Counted from the stretch's first letter, positions 44,600-53,299 are shown. The stretch is 64,000 bases of DNA from Clostridia bacterium (GCA_016292635.1 JAEDIC010000001.1:124001-188000); one strand, 5' to 3'. Numbers and translations are program-made. The notes: generated by a model from the letters alone, not told the origin.

Positions 44600-45075
44600 A
44601 CATAAAAGTGCTGTGCGTGGGGCGGCTTAAGGAGAAATTCTACATGGAAGCCTGTGCCGAGTTTAAAAAGCGCATATCCCGATACGCCAATATGGAGATA
44701 GCCGAGGTTGCAGACGAAAAAGCCCCGGAGCAGCTCTCCCCCGCCCTTATGGAGCAGGTGAAAAACGCCGAGGGGCAGCGTCTGATGGACAGGCTATTGC
44801 CCGGGGAATATCTTATCGCTATGGATATCAGGGGAAAAGAGCTTACCTCGCCGGAGCTTTCCGCCCTTATGGAGGAAGTTATGCAGAGCGGTAAAAGTCG
44901 CGTTGCCTTCGCCATAGGCGGCTCCCTTGGCCTTTCCGACGCCGTTCTTCAAAGGGCGGACAAGCGTGTTTCCTTCGGCAAGCCAACATTCTCCCATCAG
45001 ATATTCCGCGTTATGCTGCTGGAGCAGATATACCGGGCCTTTAAGATAATGCGGGGAGAGCCGTATCATAAGTGA
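44596..45075 (+). CDS. rlmH: 23S rRNA (pseudouridine1915-N3)-methyltransferase
   Basis: A 159-residue SPOUT methyltransferase of the expected length. It has the SAM-binding knot FAIGGSLGLSD and the C-terminal SHQIFRVMLLEQIYRAFKIMRGEPYHK-type ending (read in part), diagnostic of RlmH. It methylates pseudouridine 1915 in helix 69. GGAGGAG precedes the ATG. An R1 element follows. Confidence 0.96.
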   Translation: MNIKVLCVGRLKEKFYMEACAEFKKRISRYANMEIAEVADEKAPEQLSPALMEQVKNAEGQRLMDRLLPGEYLIAMDIRGKELTSPELSALMEEVMQSGKSRVAFAIGGSLGLSDAVLQRADKRVSFGKPTFSHQIFRVMLLEQIYRAFKIMRGEPYHK

Positions 45076-45090
45076 CGGGCAAGAGCAAGT

Positions 45091-45218
45091 TTTCTTTTTC
45101 TCCTTCTTTTCGCAAGAAAAAAGAGAAAGAAAAGCGAGAGTATAGTTAGAATATTAAATTAGCGGTTTGTACCACTTTTCAAATTTGGCCTCATAAGGAG
45201 GCCAAATTTGCTTTTGGC
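45091..45218 (+). repeat. R1 intergenic repeat, copy 6 (after rlmH)
   Basis: Degenerate hairpin A (45091-45132 region, loop CGCAAG) and a perfect 13-bp hairpin B (45180-45192 with 45198-45210). A parS site follows 5 bases later. The remaining 45241-45390 holds no supported gene. Confidence 0.85.
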
Positions 45219-45223
45219 GGGAA

Positions 45224-45239
45224 TGTTTCACGTGAAACA
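45224..45239. promoter_or_regulatory. parS site 1
   Basis: A perfect match to the ParB-binding palindrome TGTTTCACGTGAAACA. Confidence 0.95.
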
Positions 45240-45390
45240 TAGGGATAAGCTTTATTATAGCATGGGCGCCGCACCCGTCGCGGGGCTTTTCAGAGGACGC
45301 GCCAAGGCGTGGTATTTCGCAGTCAATCTAAACCGGCTGCCTTTATTTTTAATTTCCGGCGAAAGAGTAGGAAGCTTATTCTCCCCTGCT

Positions 45391-45942
45391 CTACATCCCA
45401 AAGACTATGCCCGCTAAAGCGGCGAGGCCGATGAAGACGGCGGGATGAAGGGACTTGAGCTTTTTTATATTGGACAGAACCAGTATGGCGGCGAAGAGAA
45501 GTACGGCGGGAAGGTTAACCGCCCCAGACAGGCCTGTTCCCGCAAGGGCTGTCTGCAGCACGGACCAGCCGGCGGCGCCGATAAGGCCGGCGGAGGCGGG
45601 GCGCAGTCCGGCGAAAGCATTCTGCACAAGGGGGTTGGATTTATATTTTTGCAGGGCCCCGGCGATGAGGAGTATTATAAGGAAGCTGGGCAGTACTAAA
45701 CCGAAGGTGGCAACCAGCGCGCCGGGAATGCCTGCGGCACGGAAGCCTGCGAAGGTGGCGGTGTTTACGCCTATGGGCCCGGGTGTGGACTCGGCAACGG
45801 CTATCATATCCGCAAGCTCCGCGGAAGTAAACCAGGGATACTTGACGGCTATGTCGGTAAGGAAAGGTATGGTGGCGAGGCCGCCGCCCACGGCGAAGAG
45901 GCCGGTTTTGAAGAACTCAAGGAAAAGAGTAAGGTAAATCAT
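45391..45942 (-). CDS. Chromate-type transporter, second half-subunit
   Basis: A 183-residue ChrA half-protein: LFAVGGGLATIPFLTD, then AESTPGPIGVNTATFAG and further hydrophobic helices. It corresponds to one half of full-length ChrA, and half-size ChrA pairs are common in Firmicutes. The true substrate may not be chromate. Its ATG overlaps the upstream half-gene's stop (ATGA), so the two are made together. Confidence 0.88.
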   Translation of the reverse strand: MIYLTLFLEFFKTGLFAVGGGLATIPFLTDIAVKYPWFTSAELADMIAVAESTPGPIGVNTATFAGFRAAGIPGALVATFGLVLPSFLIILLIAGALQKYKSNPLVQNAFAGLRPASAGLIGAAGWSVLQTALAGTGLSGAVNLPAVLLFAAILVLSNIKKLKSLHPAVFIGLAALAGIVFGM

Positions 45943-46484
45943 GGGTTCACCGCCTTTCCCAGGACGCCCGCTATTGCCGCCACGATGACAACTGTTACGG
46001 GGGATAGGGAGAAGCAAGCCACGGCAACAAAGGCCAGGATGCACAGCGCGATGGCCAGAGGGGATTTGACGTTGCTGCGGATAAGCTTTATTACGGCATT
46101 TACAATGAGGGCCGCAACTGAAATCCTTATGCCGCCGAAGGCATGCTGCACGGCGGGCAGATGGGCAAAGTTTTCAAGGAGCATTGCGATAATGAGGATT
46201 ATCAACAGGCTGGGGCTGATAACGCCTGCAGTTGCGGCGGCGGCGCCGGGGATGCCGCGTTCCGCAGAGCCCACAAATGTTGCGGTGTTTACGGCGATAA
46301 CGCCGGGGGTACATTGGCCTATGGCAAAATAATCCAGCAGCTCCTCCCTGTTCGTCCAGCCGTGCTTATCTACGCACTCACGCTCCAGCATGGGCAGCAT
46401 GGCATAGCCTCCCCCAAAGGTAAAGAGGCCTATGCGGAAGAAGGCCGCGTACAGTTCACGGCAGGTGGTTTTGCTTGATTCCAT
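45939..46484 (-). CDS. Chromate-type transporter, first half-subunit
   Basis: A 181-residue ChrA half-protein: RIGLFTFGGGYAMLPMLERECV and IGQCTPGVIAVNTATFVG. It is the homologue of, and partner to, the following gene; together they would form the two inverted halves of a ChrA carrier. GGAAAGG lies before the ATG. Confidence 0.88.
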   Translation of the reverse strand: MESSKTTCRELYAAFFRIGLFTFGGGYAMLPMLERECVDKHGWTNREELLDYFAIGQCTPGVIAVNTATFVGSAERGIPGAAAATAGVISPSLLIILIIAMLLENFAHLPAVQHAFGGIRISVAALIVNAVIKLIRSNVKSPLAIALCILAFVAVACFSLSPVTVVIVAAIAGVLGKAVNP

Positions 46485-46531
46485 ACAGATAGCCTTTCCA
46501 TATTAAAAGATAAGCCCCCTGTGGGGGCTTT

Positions 46532-46720
46532 CAGGATGTCTAAAAATGGCATTGGGCCGCTTTTCAGAGGGTTACATGGCTCCCTTGTGCCTGCAGCAGG
46601 GCCGGGTAGCCACGCAAGGAAGCCCCTGCCGCGCAAGGCATATGCGGATTTACCTCGCTAGCCGCCAAATCCGATTGAAGCCTCCGCCCCCGAACCCCAA
46701 TGGGTTTTTCCACAGACAGG
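46532..46720. repeat. R2 intergenic repeat, subtype A, copy 1
   Basis: It starts CAGGATGTCTAAAAATGGC and contains the subtype A core (GCTCCCTTGTGCCTGCAGCA, CCGCGCAAGGC, TATGCGGATTT, CGCCAAATCCGATTGAAGCC) up to TTTTTCCACAGACAGG. It is bracketed by two similar hairpins, AAGCCCCCTGTGGGGGCTTT on the left and AATCCCCCTGTGTGGATT on the right. Confidence 0.85.
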
Positions 46721-46744
46721 AATCCCCCTGTGTGGATTTTTGCG

Positions 46745-47605
46745 CTATTCGCCTATTAGTAGGTCATAAAGGCCGGAGAGCTGATCCTTGGTATAGTATT
46801 CTATGACCAGCTTGCCCTTGCTCATGCCGCCCTGAATGGAGACTTTTGTGCCCAAGCGCTCCCTCAGGGCGTCCTCTGCGGCACGAAGGTCGGGATCGGC
46901 GGGACGCTTTTCCGCCTTGGGTACGGCGGGCTCCATCCTGGGATTAAGCTCCGCTTTAACAAGCTTTTCCGCTTCGCGGACCGAGGCGCCGGATTCCGCT
47001 ATGCGCCGGGCCACGATGGTGCGGTTCAGGTCATCGGGGATGGAAAGGATGGCTCTTGCGTGGCCCGCCTGCAGCTTGCCCTCTTTTACCATGTCCTGCA
47101 CTTCCTCGGGCAATGAGAGAAGGCGGACGGAATTGGATACGGCGGGGCGGCTCTTGGATATGCGCTTAGAAACCTCTTCCTGGGTAAGGTCGTGAAGGTC
47201 CATAAGGCTCTTTATGGCGGCGGCTTCCTCTATGGGGTTCAGGTTTTCACGCTGTATGTTTTCGATGAGGGCCACTTCCCGGGCCTGCATCTCGTCCATA
47301 TCCCGAATCACTACCGGCACCGTGGCAAGGCCTGCCATGCGTGCGGCACGATAACGGCGTTCTCCCGCGATTATGGAGTACCTCTCCCCTATCTTGCGTA
47401 CCACGATGGGCTGAACCACGCCGTGGAGACGCAGCGACTCCGCCAGCTCCTCCAGTTTTTCCTTATCGAATGTCTTTCGGGGCTGATCCTCATTTGTGTC
47501 TATGAGATATATGTCCAGTTCCTGAAGACCGGAAGCTGTGGGCTCGGAATAATCTCCCAGCAATGCGTCAAGGCCTTTGCCCAGACCCTTCTTGCCCAAT
47601 GCCAT
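46745..47605 (-). CDS. parB: Chromosome-partitioning CTPase ParB (Spo0J)
   Basis: A 286-residue ParB. The N-terminus KKGLGKGLDALLG is typical. The CTP-binding motif GERRYRAARMAG, ENIQRENLNPIEEA and the helix-turn-helix KRISKSRPAVSNSVRLL are present, and a C-terminal dimerisation domain follows. It loads on parS and slides as a clamp to organise the origin region. It overlaps the parA stop by one base (TAATG). Confidence 0.96.
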   Translation of the reverse strand: MALGKKGLGKGLDALLGDYSEPTASGLQELDIYLIDTNEDQPRKTFDKEKLEELAESLRLHGVVQPIVVRKIGERYSIIAGERRYRAARMAGLATVPVVIRDMDEMQAREVALIENIQRENLNPIEEAAAIKSLMDLHDLTQEEVSKRISKSRPAVSNSVRLLSLPEEVQDMVKEGKLQAGHARAILSIPDDLNRTIVARRIAESGASVREAEKLVKAELNPRMEPAVPKAEKRPADPDLRAAEDALRERLGTKVSIQGGMSKGKLVIEYYTKDQLSGLYDLLIGE

Positions 47606-48381
47606 TACAGGGCCCTCCCTTCATCCTTTTGTATAAGCTCCTCCGCAAGGGCGATGTATGCCAGAGCGCCGCTGCACTTGGGATCGTACAGGGTTATGGG
47701 CAGGCCGAAGCTTGGGGCTTCGCTAAGGCGCACGGAACGGGGGATTATGGTGTTGTATACTTTATTCTTAAAGAATTTCTTTACTTCGTTTACCACCTGG
47801 GTGGAAAGGTTGGTGCGGGCATCAAACATGGTGAGCACCACGCCCTCAACCTGCAGGGACGTATTCAGCCGCTGATGGACAAGCTTTACCGTGTTCATAA
47901 GATCGGAAAGACCTTCCAGGGCAAAATACTCGCACTGTATGGGGGCGAGCAGGGTGTCCGCAGCGGTAAGGGCGTTTATTGTGAGCAGACCCAGGGATGG
48001 GGGGCAGTCGATGAAGATGTAATCGAAATCGCTCCGCGCATCCTCCAGCGCCCGCTTCAATACCGTTTCCCGGGCGATGGCATTTACCAGCTCCACCTCC
48101 GCACCGGAAAGCTCTTTGCGGGCGGTAAGCACATAGAGCCCATCCACCGCGCTCTTCTCCAGCGCCTCACGGGCGGGGACGCCGTTTATAAGAACGTCGT
48201 ATATGGTATGCTCAGCATTGTCCTTATCTATACCAAGGCCGCTGGTGCTGTTACCCTGAGGGTCTATATCCACCACAAGCACCCGCTTTCCCTTCTGGGC
48301 AACGCAGGTTGCAAGGTTTACGGTGGTGGTGGTTTTGCCAACGCCACCCTTTTGATTGGCTATCGCGATTATCTTTGCCAC
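47605..48381 (-). CDS. parA: Chromosome-partitioning ATPase ParA (Soj)
   Basis: A 258-residue ParA with deviant Walker A KGGVGKTTTTVNLA, Walker A' VVDIDPQGNSTSGLG and Walker B FIDCPPSLGLLT. It works with ParB in origin segregation and, in sporulating species, regulates DnaA. It starts with GTG at 48381 after CGGAGGAAAACC. It is co-transcribed with parB. Confidence 0.96.
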   Translation of the reverse strand: MAKIIAIANQKGGVGKTTTTVNLATCVAQKGKRVLVVDIDPQGNSTSGLGIDKDNAEHTIYDVLINGVPAREALEKSAVDGLYVLTARKELSGAEVELVNAIARETVLKRALEDARSDFDYIFIDCPPSLGLLTINALTAADTLLAPIQCEYFALEGLSDLMNTVKLVHQRLNTSLQVEGVVLTMFDARTNLSTQVVNEVKKFFKNKVYNTIIPRSVRLSEAPSFGLPITLYDPKCSGALAYIALAEELIQKDEGRAL

Positions 48382-48452
48382 GGTTTTCCTCCGAAATTTG
48401 TCATAGTGTAATCAATTATAATGCATTTTAACGGAATTAACAACGCCATAAA

Positions 48453-48468
48453 TGTTTCACGTGAAACA
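48453..48468. promoter_or_regulatory. parS site 2
   Basis: A perfect TGTTTCACGTGAAACA, 72 bases upstream of parA, between parA and the DUF2007 gene. Confidence 0.95.
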
Positions 48469-48670
48469 TCTGTAAGGATAAAAGAAGCAAAAGCGGGGAA
48501 AAAGCCAAATATTTCAGGGAAATATAATCAAGCTGCCCTTAACGGAACATATTATGGGCATCCAATGTGGTCTCTCGGATCATTAATGTATTATAGTAGA
48601 AATGCCCGCGGGGTTGATATATAATAAAGAGCCAGAAGAAAAGAACTTATAAGTGGCCGGGAGGTGAATC

Positions 48671-48910
48671 ATGGAACAAAAGCCCGTAAAGCTGCTTAAA
48701 GGAGCGGAAGTTTTTGAGGCAGACCTGGTATGCGGCGCCCTTGAGCAGGAAGGGATACTTTATTTCCGCAAGGAGCGTGGCCCGGGGGCCATGTATTGCG
48801 GCGGCGTCATGATGGGTGCCGACGTGTATGTGTCCCAAGAGGACGTTGAAGCCGCCACCGAGATAATGGAAGGACTGTTGAAGGCGGAGCTCCTGCCGAA
48901 AGAGGAATAG
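48671..48910 (+). CDS. DUF2007 family small protein
   Basis: A 79-residue protein matching DUF2007 (putative signal-transducing protein): KLLKGAEVFEADLVCGALEQEGI at the start (read in part) and DVYVSQEDVEAATEIMEG, a PII/GlnB-like ferredoxin fold. It follows GGGAGGTG. The function is not established. Confidence 0.8.
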   Translation: MEQKPVKLLKGAEVFEADLVCGALEQEGILYFRKERGPGAMYCGGVMMGADVYVSQEDVEAATEIMEGLLKAELLPKEE

Positions 48911-48914
48911 CCTG

Positions 48915-48930
48915 TGTTTCACGTGAAACA
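48915..48930. promoter_or_regulatory. parS site 3
   Basis: A perfect TGTTTCACGTGAAACA starting 4 bases after the DUF2007 stop. Confidence 0.95.
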
Positions 48931-48994
48931 CTTCCGCAACCTTTTGCGGGGGTGTTTCGTTATATTAAAAAGAAATGATTTTGGAGGAAAGCAT

Positions 48995-49633
48995 ATGATA
49001 AAGTACATTTCCCTGATGCTGTGCCTTGCCTGCCTGCTTACCGGCTGCGCCGGAGAGCCGGAGATGGGCGTGGTCAATCCGATGAAAGAGATGGCCTCCC
49101 TTGATGATATAAACGCCGCTGCGGGGACGGAAATACAAAAGCCGCAGGCGTTCCGGATTACGAATGAAGAGTTCTTCATCATAAATTCCGATGTTCCCGT
49201 TGCGGATTACCGCTTCAGCATAGGGGATGCAAAGTACACCTTCCGTGCCGCAAAAACCTATGATGACATATCCGGGGTATACGGTGATGCGGAGCGTCTT
49301 ACCCGCTGGTATAAAGGGGATGTACAGTATTCCCTGTACGTACAGAACGGGTCGGACGGGGAAATGCGTGCAATAGCCGCGGAACAGGCGCCGGCGTTTT
49401 ATCCTGTAGTGGAGGAGATAAGCAACGGATACATGACGGTGCTGCCCAATGAGGGCACCCCGGAGCGGGCCTCATCCGACAGGATAATAGTAAAGATTCA
49501 GCATACCGACCCCTCAAAGGAGCCTCTGCCCGGGGATGTGGTGGAGATAACCTATAACGGAGAAATATTGGAAAGCTATCCCGCGGAGCTGGGCGAGATA
49601 TACAGTATAAGGGTCATGATGCCTGTTATGTGA
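48995..49633 (+). CDS. Hypothetical lipoprotein
   Basis: A 212-residue protein with a lipoprotein signal peptide (SLMLCLACLLTGC, Cys about 19). The start is ATG 48995 after GGAGGAAAGC; the open frame extends upstream through parS 3 but lacks a ribosome binding site. The mature part contains an internal beta-rich domain (FFIINSDVPVADYRFSIGDA) and a C-terminal region with DRIIVKIQHTD. No family is recognised. Confidence 0.75.
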   Translation: MIKYISLMLCLACLLTGCAGEPEMGVVNPMKEMASLDDINAAAGTEIQKPQAFRITNEEFFIINSDVPVADYRFSIGDAKYTFRAAKTYDDISGVYGDAERLTRWYKGDVQYSLYVQNGSDGEMRAIAAEQAPAFYPVVEEISNGYMTVLPNEGTPERASSDRIIVKIQHTDPSKEPLPGDVVEITYNGEILESYPAELGEIYSIRVMMPVM

Positions 49634-49649
49634 TGTTTCACGTGAAACA
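49634..49649. promoter_or_regulatory. parS site 4
   Basis: A perfect TGTTTCACGTGAAACA directly after the lipoprotein stop codon. Confidence 0.95.
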
Positions 49650-49682
49650 TGGTCAATTAAAAACAAGGCAGCGTCGGCATTT

Positions 49683-49862
49683 CAGGCTGTCGAAAAATGG
49701 CGTTGCGCCTCCTTTAAGGGTTGCGTGGCTCCCTTGCGCCTGCAGCAGGGCCGGGGAGCTGCGCAAGGAGGCTCCTGCCGCGCAAGGCCTATGCGGATTT
49801 GCCCCGCCGGTCGCCAAATCCCATTGAGGCCTCCTGGGGGCTAGGGGCTTTTCCACAGAAAG
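49683..49862. repeat. R2 intergenic repeat, subtype A, copy 2
   Basis: CAGGCTGTCGAAAAATGGCG, then GCGTGGCTCCCTTGCGCCTG, CCGCGCAAGGCCTATGCGGA and CGCCAAATCCCATTGAGGCC, ending GGGGCTTTTCCACAGAAAG. The left flank GTCGGCATTT resembles half of the intact hairpin on the right (AATGCCGG/CCGGCATT). Confidence 0.88.
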
Positions 49863-49890
49863 AATGCCGGCCTATGCCGGCATTTTCCTA
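49863..49890 (-). terminator. Stem-loop terminator (probably bidirectional)
   Basis: AATGCCGG/CCGGCATT (49863-49870 with 49877-49884) with loop CCTATG; + tail TTCCTAAT, minus tail CTTTCTG. Confidence 0.55.
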
Positions 49891-49912
49891 ATATTCAAAT
49901 CTATTCAATTCA

Positions 49913-50137
49913 TTACCGTCTGTTTTTTCCGCGGTGCGGGCAGTATTTTACCGACCCGCGTCCCGGGAAGCCGCCGCGGCCCGGGCATCTTCCCAATATA
50001 AGAAGGAGAACGACGCCCGCAACAGCCGAAGCCATGACAGAACAGCCGAACGGCATATGCTTGGTGGCGGAGCAGAGCCGAAGAAATATCGCCATCAGAA
50101 TTACGGGCAGGATGACGGAGACATTACACAGCTTCAT
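49913..50137 (-). CDS. Small membrane protein, hypothetical
   Basis: A 74-residue frame with two hydrophobic segments (VSVILPVILMAIFLRLC and SVMASAVAGVVLLLILG) and a Gly/Arg/Cys-rich tail (GRCPGRGGFPGRG). The ribosome binding site before the ATG at 50137 is weak, and the frame is open further upstream. It follows another small membrane gene on the same strand. No family is recognised. Confidence 0.4.
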   Translation of the reverse strand: MKLCNVSVILPVILMAIFLRLCSATKHMPFGCSVMASAVAGVVLLLILGRCPGRGGFPGRGSVKYCPHRGKNRR

Positions 50138-50190
50138 ATTAATGGCGGCTTTACCCTGCGATTTATGGGGCCTGCCTTTTAAGGAGGTGC

Positions 50191-50364
50191 TTAAGAGTTT
50201 GCAATCAGCAGTATAATAAAGACTATCACGCCAAAAATAACGCATGCCTTCTCTCTGCCGGAATAGGCTTTGTCCTCATCATCGCTGCGTATGGCATCAA
50301 TAAGTACTGCGGGAAAAATGAAGCCCAGCACCGTTGCGATCACTATGGCTATATTCATCAGCAT
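50191..50364 (-). CDS. 57-residue two-helix membrane protein
   Basis: A short gene with two membrane segments (residues 4-24 and 40-55) and an acidic cytoplasmic-type loop RSDDEDKAYSGREK. The ATG at 50364 is preceded by GGAAGGA at about 11 bases; ATG 50358 is an alternative. The clean two-helix layout and codon use support a real gene. The function is unknown. It is probably co-transcribed with the downstream small frame. Confidence 0.55.
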   Translation of the reverse strand: MLMNIAIVIATVLGFIFPAVLIDAIRSDDEDKAYSGREKACVIFGVIVFIILLIANS

Positions 50365-50430
50365 GAGTATAGTTATCCTTCCAGAAAAGATACAGCGAAG
50401 CTTAAAATGGGCTTGTGATTTTTAAAAAAC

Positions 50431-51990
50431 CTACACCTTCACCACAAACACCGTTGGCATGAGCCCGCCCGCTTCTGTGCGCACCTCGGTTATAAGCTTA
50501 AGGCCGGGCCTGTCACGAAGCTGTTTTTTAAGCAATGTATACTCCATTGTGTACAGTATGGCGATGCCGCCTTTTTTAACCCACTTGGGCAGGTTGTCAA
50601 GTATGCCTGCGTACAGGGCGGCGTTGTTCTTGTGGCTGCTCACACGGTTGCCGAAGGGCAGGTTGGCGATAAGCTCGTCATAGGGTCTGTCCGCCTCAAA
50701 GCGCAGGCAGTCGTTTACTATAAACTTGGCCTTTGAACCTGCGGCCTCTGCGTTTTTTCGGGCGATGTCTATGGCGCTGTGAGCTATGTCTATGCCGGTA
50801 AGAGCGGCGCAGGGCATAAGCTTTTCCCGCTCTATGAGGAATGTGCCGCTGCCGCAGCATATATCCAGCACCCTTGCATCCTTTGAAAGATAATTTTCCG
50901 CATATCTCAGCACGGCGGCCGCCGTTGCGGGGTGCATACTGGCGGGAAGGGCGCCCAACCTGTAGACAAATCGCGTATCCGGCACCGTCAGCAGCTTAAG
51001 GTAAATATTTGCGCTGCCGTTTGAGCGGTGCTCTATTCTAAGCTCCGCCTCGTAGCTTGAGGGGGAGTTTTGTATTATGTCGCCGTCCATATAGCCTGCA
51101 AGTTCCTTTGCAAGCTGCGCCCTGTTCAGCTGACCGCCCCGAAGCTCTATGCGGTAGCCAAAAGGAGGATTGCCCTCATGGCAGGCGGGCAGCAGCTTTT
51201 CCATATATCCCTTTGCCTTTATGGCGACGCCCTTCAGGTTGGGGTTGCAGTTTGCGGATATTTCTATCAGCGCCTCGGTGAAAGAGCGGGCACGGAATAA
51301 CCCCGCAATGTCATCGGTATGCACCCTTACGGAAGATTGATGCACCGCCGCCACCCTGTATCCAAGGCCGGTTATCTCCCGGGCAAGGCCGTCTGCCAGC
51401 TTGTCCGGCGCTATCAACACAATCTCAACGGGCTGGGGCAGCTTCGTGAATGTATGGGATTCAAAGGTAAGGAAGCTTTTCAGCGCCGTAGATAATGCGT
51501 ACTGCTCCTCCTTAACGTGGGGCTGCTCTTCAGGCGTGGCCGCCGGGGAAACCCGATAGTCCTCAAGATATGCCTTCGCTTTATCCCCGCCTATTGCCCC
51601 TATGGCAAGCAGCATTGCGGGGCGGACGAAGCGGGTGTCTTCTTTGTCCAGTGCTTCCGTAAGGGGCGAAAGGTCGTCGGGCCTGCCTATATAGGAAACC
51701 AGCCTTGCGGATTGCTGCCTGAGCTTTGGGGATGCCCCTTTAAGGCCGCGGTGCAGCGCCGCCCTGTCCTCCCCAAGAAATTCCTCTATCCGTGCGGCGT
51801 ATTCTTTGCGCCTTGCGCAGCGCCATAGAAAAGCCGCCGCCGGGGCAAAGCCCTCTCTGTAAAGCTCCAATGCGGCGTCCAATGCCTCGTTCGCGTTCTT
51901 CATCAGCAGATCGGGACCGTTTTCCTGGGTAAGCCGCTTTTTTACCTGCTCGGCGGTAAGTATCCGCCGGGGCCTGTTGGTTTCCTTCAT
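50431..51990 (-). CDS. HEAT-repeat/SAM-dependent RNA methyltransferase fusion
   Basis: A 519-residue protein. The N-terminal half is helical with HEAT-like repeats (residues about 30-150: LKGASPKLRQQSARLVSYIG, LDKEDTRFVRPAMLLAIGAI). A THUMP-like middle follows, then an UPF0020-type methyltransferase with LDICCGSGTFLIE (SAM-binding motif I), GIDIAHSAIDIARKNA and ANLPFGNR, an NPPY-like catalytic motif. The family (Trm14/TrmN, RlmL-like) makes N2-methylguanosine in tRNA or rRNA; the target is not clear here. It is 4 bases downstream of murG on the same strand. Confidence 0.82.
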   Translation of the reverse strand: MKETNRPRRILTAEQVKKRLTQENGPDLLMKNANEALDAALELYREGFAPAAAFLWRCARRKEYAARIEEFLGEDRAALHRGLKGASPKLRQQSARLVSYIGRPDDLSPLTEALDKEDTRFVRPAMLLAIGAIGGDKAKAYLEDYRVSPAATPEEQPHVKEEQYALSTALKSFLTFESHTFTKLPQPVEIVLIAPDKLADGLAREITGLGYRVAAVHQSSVRVHTDDIAGLFRARSFTEALIEISANCNPNLKGVAIKAKGYMEKLLPACHEGNPPFGYRIELRGGQLNRAQLAKELAGYMDGDIIQNSPSSYEAELRIEHRSNGSANIYLKLLTVPDTRFVYRLGALPASMHPATAAAVLRYAENYLSKDARVLDICCGSGTFLIEREKLMPCAALTGIDIAHSAIDIARKNAEAAGSKAKFIVNDCLRFEADRPYDELIANLPFGNRVSSHKNNAALYAGILDNLPKWVKKGGIAILYTMEYTLLKKQLRDRPGLKLITEVRTEAGGLMPTVFVVKV

Positions 51991-51994
51991 ATTG

Positions 51995-53059
51995 TTATTT
52001 CTCCGTCTGCTGCCGTATCACAGACAGCACCTCGTCCGTGCCGTCCGCCAGTGCGTCTGAGCTCATGGCGGATATGAATGACAGCCGCCTGTCGTAAAGG
52101 TCGTTTATTGCGTCAAAGAGGGTATCCGGGGTCATCTGCGCCTGATCCAGCGTCATGGCGTATCCCTTGCGGGCAAAGTAGCCTGCGTTTAGAATCTGGT
52201 CGCCCCGGGATGCGGAAAGCGGCAGGGGTATAAGCAGTGCCGGCTTTGCAAGGGCCAGAAACTCAAACACGGCGTTTGCCCCCGCTCTTGAAAGTATAAC
52301 GTCTGCCGCCGCAAGAAGGTCGGGGAGCTCGTCGGATATGTATTCATACTGCCTGTATGCGGGGTCGTCTATGCTCTTATCCAGCTTGCCCTTGCCGCAA
52401 AGGTGTATTATGTCAAATGTACGGCTGAGCTTTGGCAGCGCCGCTCTCAATGCCTCGTTTACCGCAAGGGCCCCCTGGCTGCCGCCCATCATTAGCAGTA
52501 TGGGCTTTTCCCCGGTGAATCCGGTGAACTCAAGACCTTTTTCCGCCCTGCCTTCATACAGCTCCGGCCGGATGGGGGTGCCTGTGAATATTCCCTTTGC
52601 CCCAACGTGCTTAAGGGTGTCCTCAAATGTTACGCATACCTTATCCGCAAACTTTGCGGTTATCCTGTTTGCAAGGCCGGGAGTATAGTCGCTCTCGTGA
52701 GCCACTACAGGGGCTTTGCCCTTTGCCGCAATAACCACCGGAACCGACACAAAGCCGCCCTTGCTGAACACAACGTCCGGCCGCACTTCCTTTATTACGC
52801 GCCGCGCCTGAAAAATTCCCTTTACCACCCGGAAGGGGTCGGTGAAATTCTTAAGGGAAAAATACCGCCTCAGCTTACCCGCGGATATCTCGTGGTAGGT
52901 TACGTCCTCCCTGTGGGATACCAGTCCCTTTTCAATGCCGTCCGCCGTGCCGATGTAGTGAACGGTATACCCCTCCGCCTTAAGGCGGGGCAGCAGGGCA
53001 AGGTTTGGGGTAACGTGACCGGCAGAGCCGCCGCCGGTGAGTATTATGGTCTTTGTCAT
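51995..53059 (-). CDS. murG: UDP-GlcNAc:lipid I GlcNAc transferase
   Basis: A 354-residue GT28 enzyme that makes lipid II from lipid I on the inner face of the membrane. The first glycine loop GGGSAGHVTPNLAL, GGFVSVPVVIAA, HESDYTPGLANR, MMGGSQGALAVNEAL and SRAGANAVFEFLAL are all present and in order. It is not in a mur/dcw cluster here. A parS site lies 25 bases upstream of its start. Confidence 0.96.
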   Translation of the reverse strand: MTKTIILTGGGSAGHVTPNLALLPRLKAEGYTVHYIGTADGIEKGLVSHREDVTYHEISAGKLRRYFSLKNFTDPFRVVKGIFQARRVIKEVRPDVVFSKGGFVSVPVVIAAKGKAPVVAHESDYTPGLANRITAKFADKVCVTFEDTLKHVGAKGIFTGTPIRPELYEGRAEKGLEFTGFTGEKPILLMMGGSQGALAVNEALRAALPKLSRTFDIIHLCGKGKLDKSIDDPAYRQYEYISDELPDLLAAADVILSRAGANAVFEFLALAKPALLIPLPLSASRGDQILNAGYFARKGYAMTLDQAQMTPDTLFDAINDLYDRRLSFISAMSSDALADGTDEVLSVIRQQTEK

Positions 53060-53083
53060 GGCTTTCCTTTCAGGTCGGGGGAA

Positions 53084-53099
53084 TGTTTCACGTGAAACA
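53084..53099. promoter_or_regulatory. parS site 5
   Basis: A perfect TGTTTCACGTGAAACA upstream of murG. Confidence 0.95.
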
Positions 53100-53299
53100 T
53101 CCGGCCGAATCTATAATACTATTCGCTTTGATGTTATATTATGCCGCAAAGCGCGCATTTGTTTTAAAACAGGCCGTGGAAAACTCCTGAACCGCCAGGG
53201 GCGCAGCCCGTGACTTTCAACCTGCTTCAGGCGACATAAGGTCAATTGCCCATCGGGGGAAGGGAGGACGCCCTGGGGCGCGTGTGGTGAAAGCGTAAT

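Noticed and set aside
45208..45417. A 69-codon + frame after rlmH
   Set aside because: It begins inside an R1 repeat, includes parS 1 and overlaps the end of the chromate transporter gene.
46700..46720. TTTTCCACA as a possible DnaA box near parB
   Set aside because: The same word ends another R2 copy (49.85 kb), so it is part of the repeat.
48421..48624. A 67-codon + frame between parA and the DUF2007 gene
   Set aside because: Its start region is the parS palindrome, there is no ribosome binding site, and the translation has no recognisable features.
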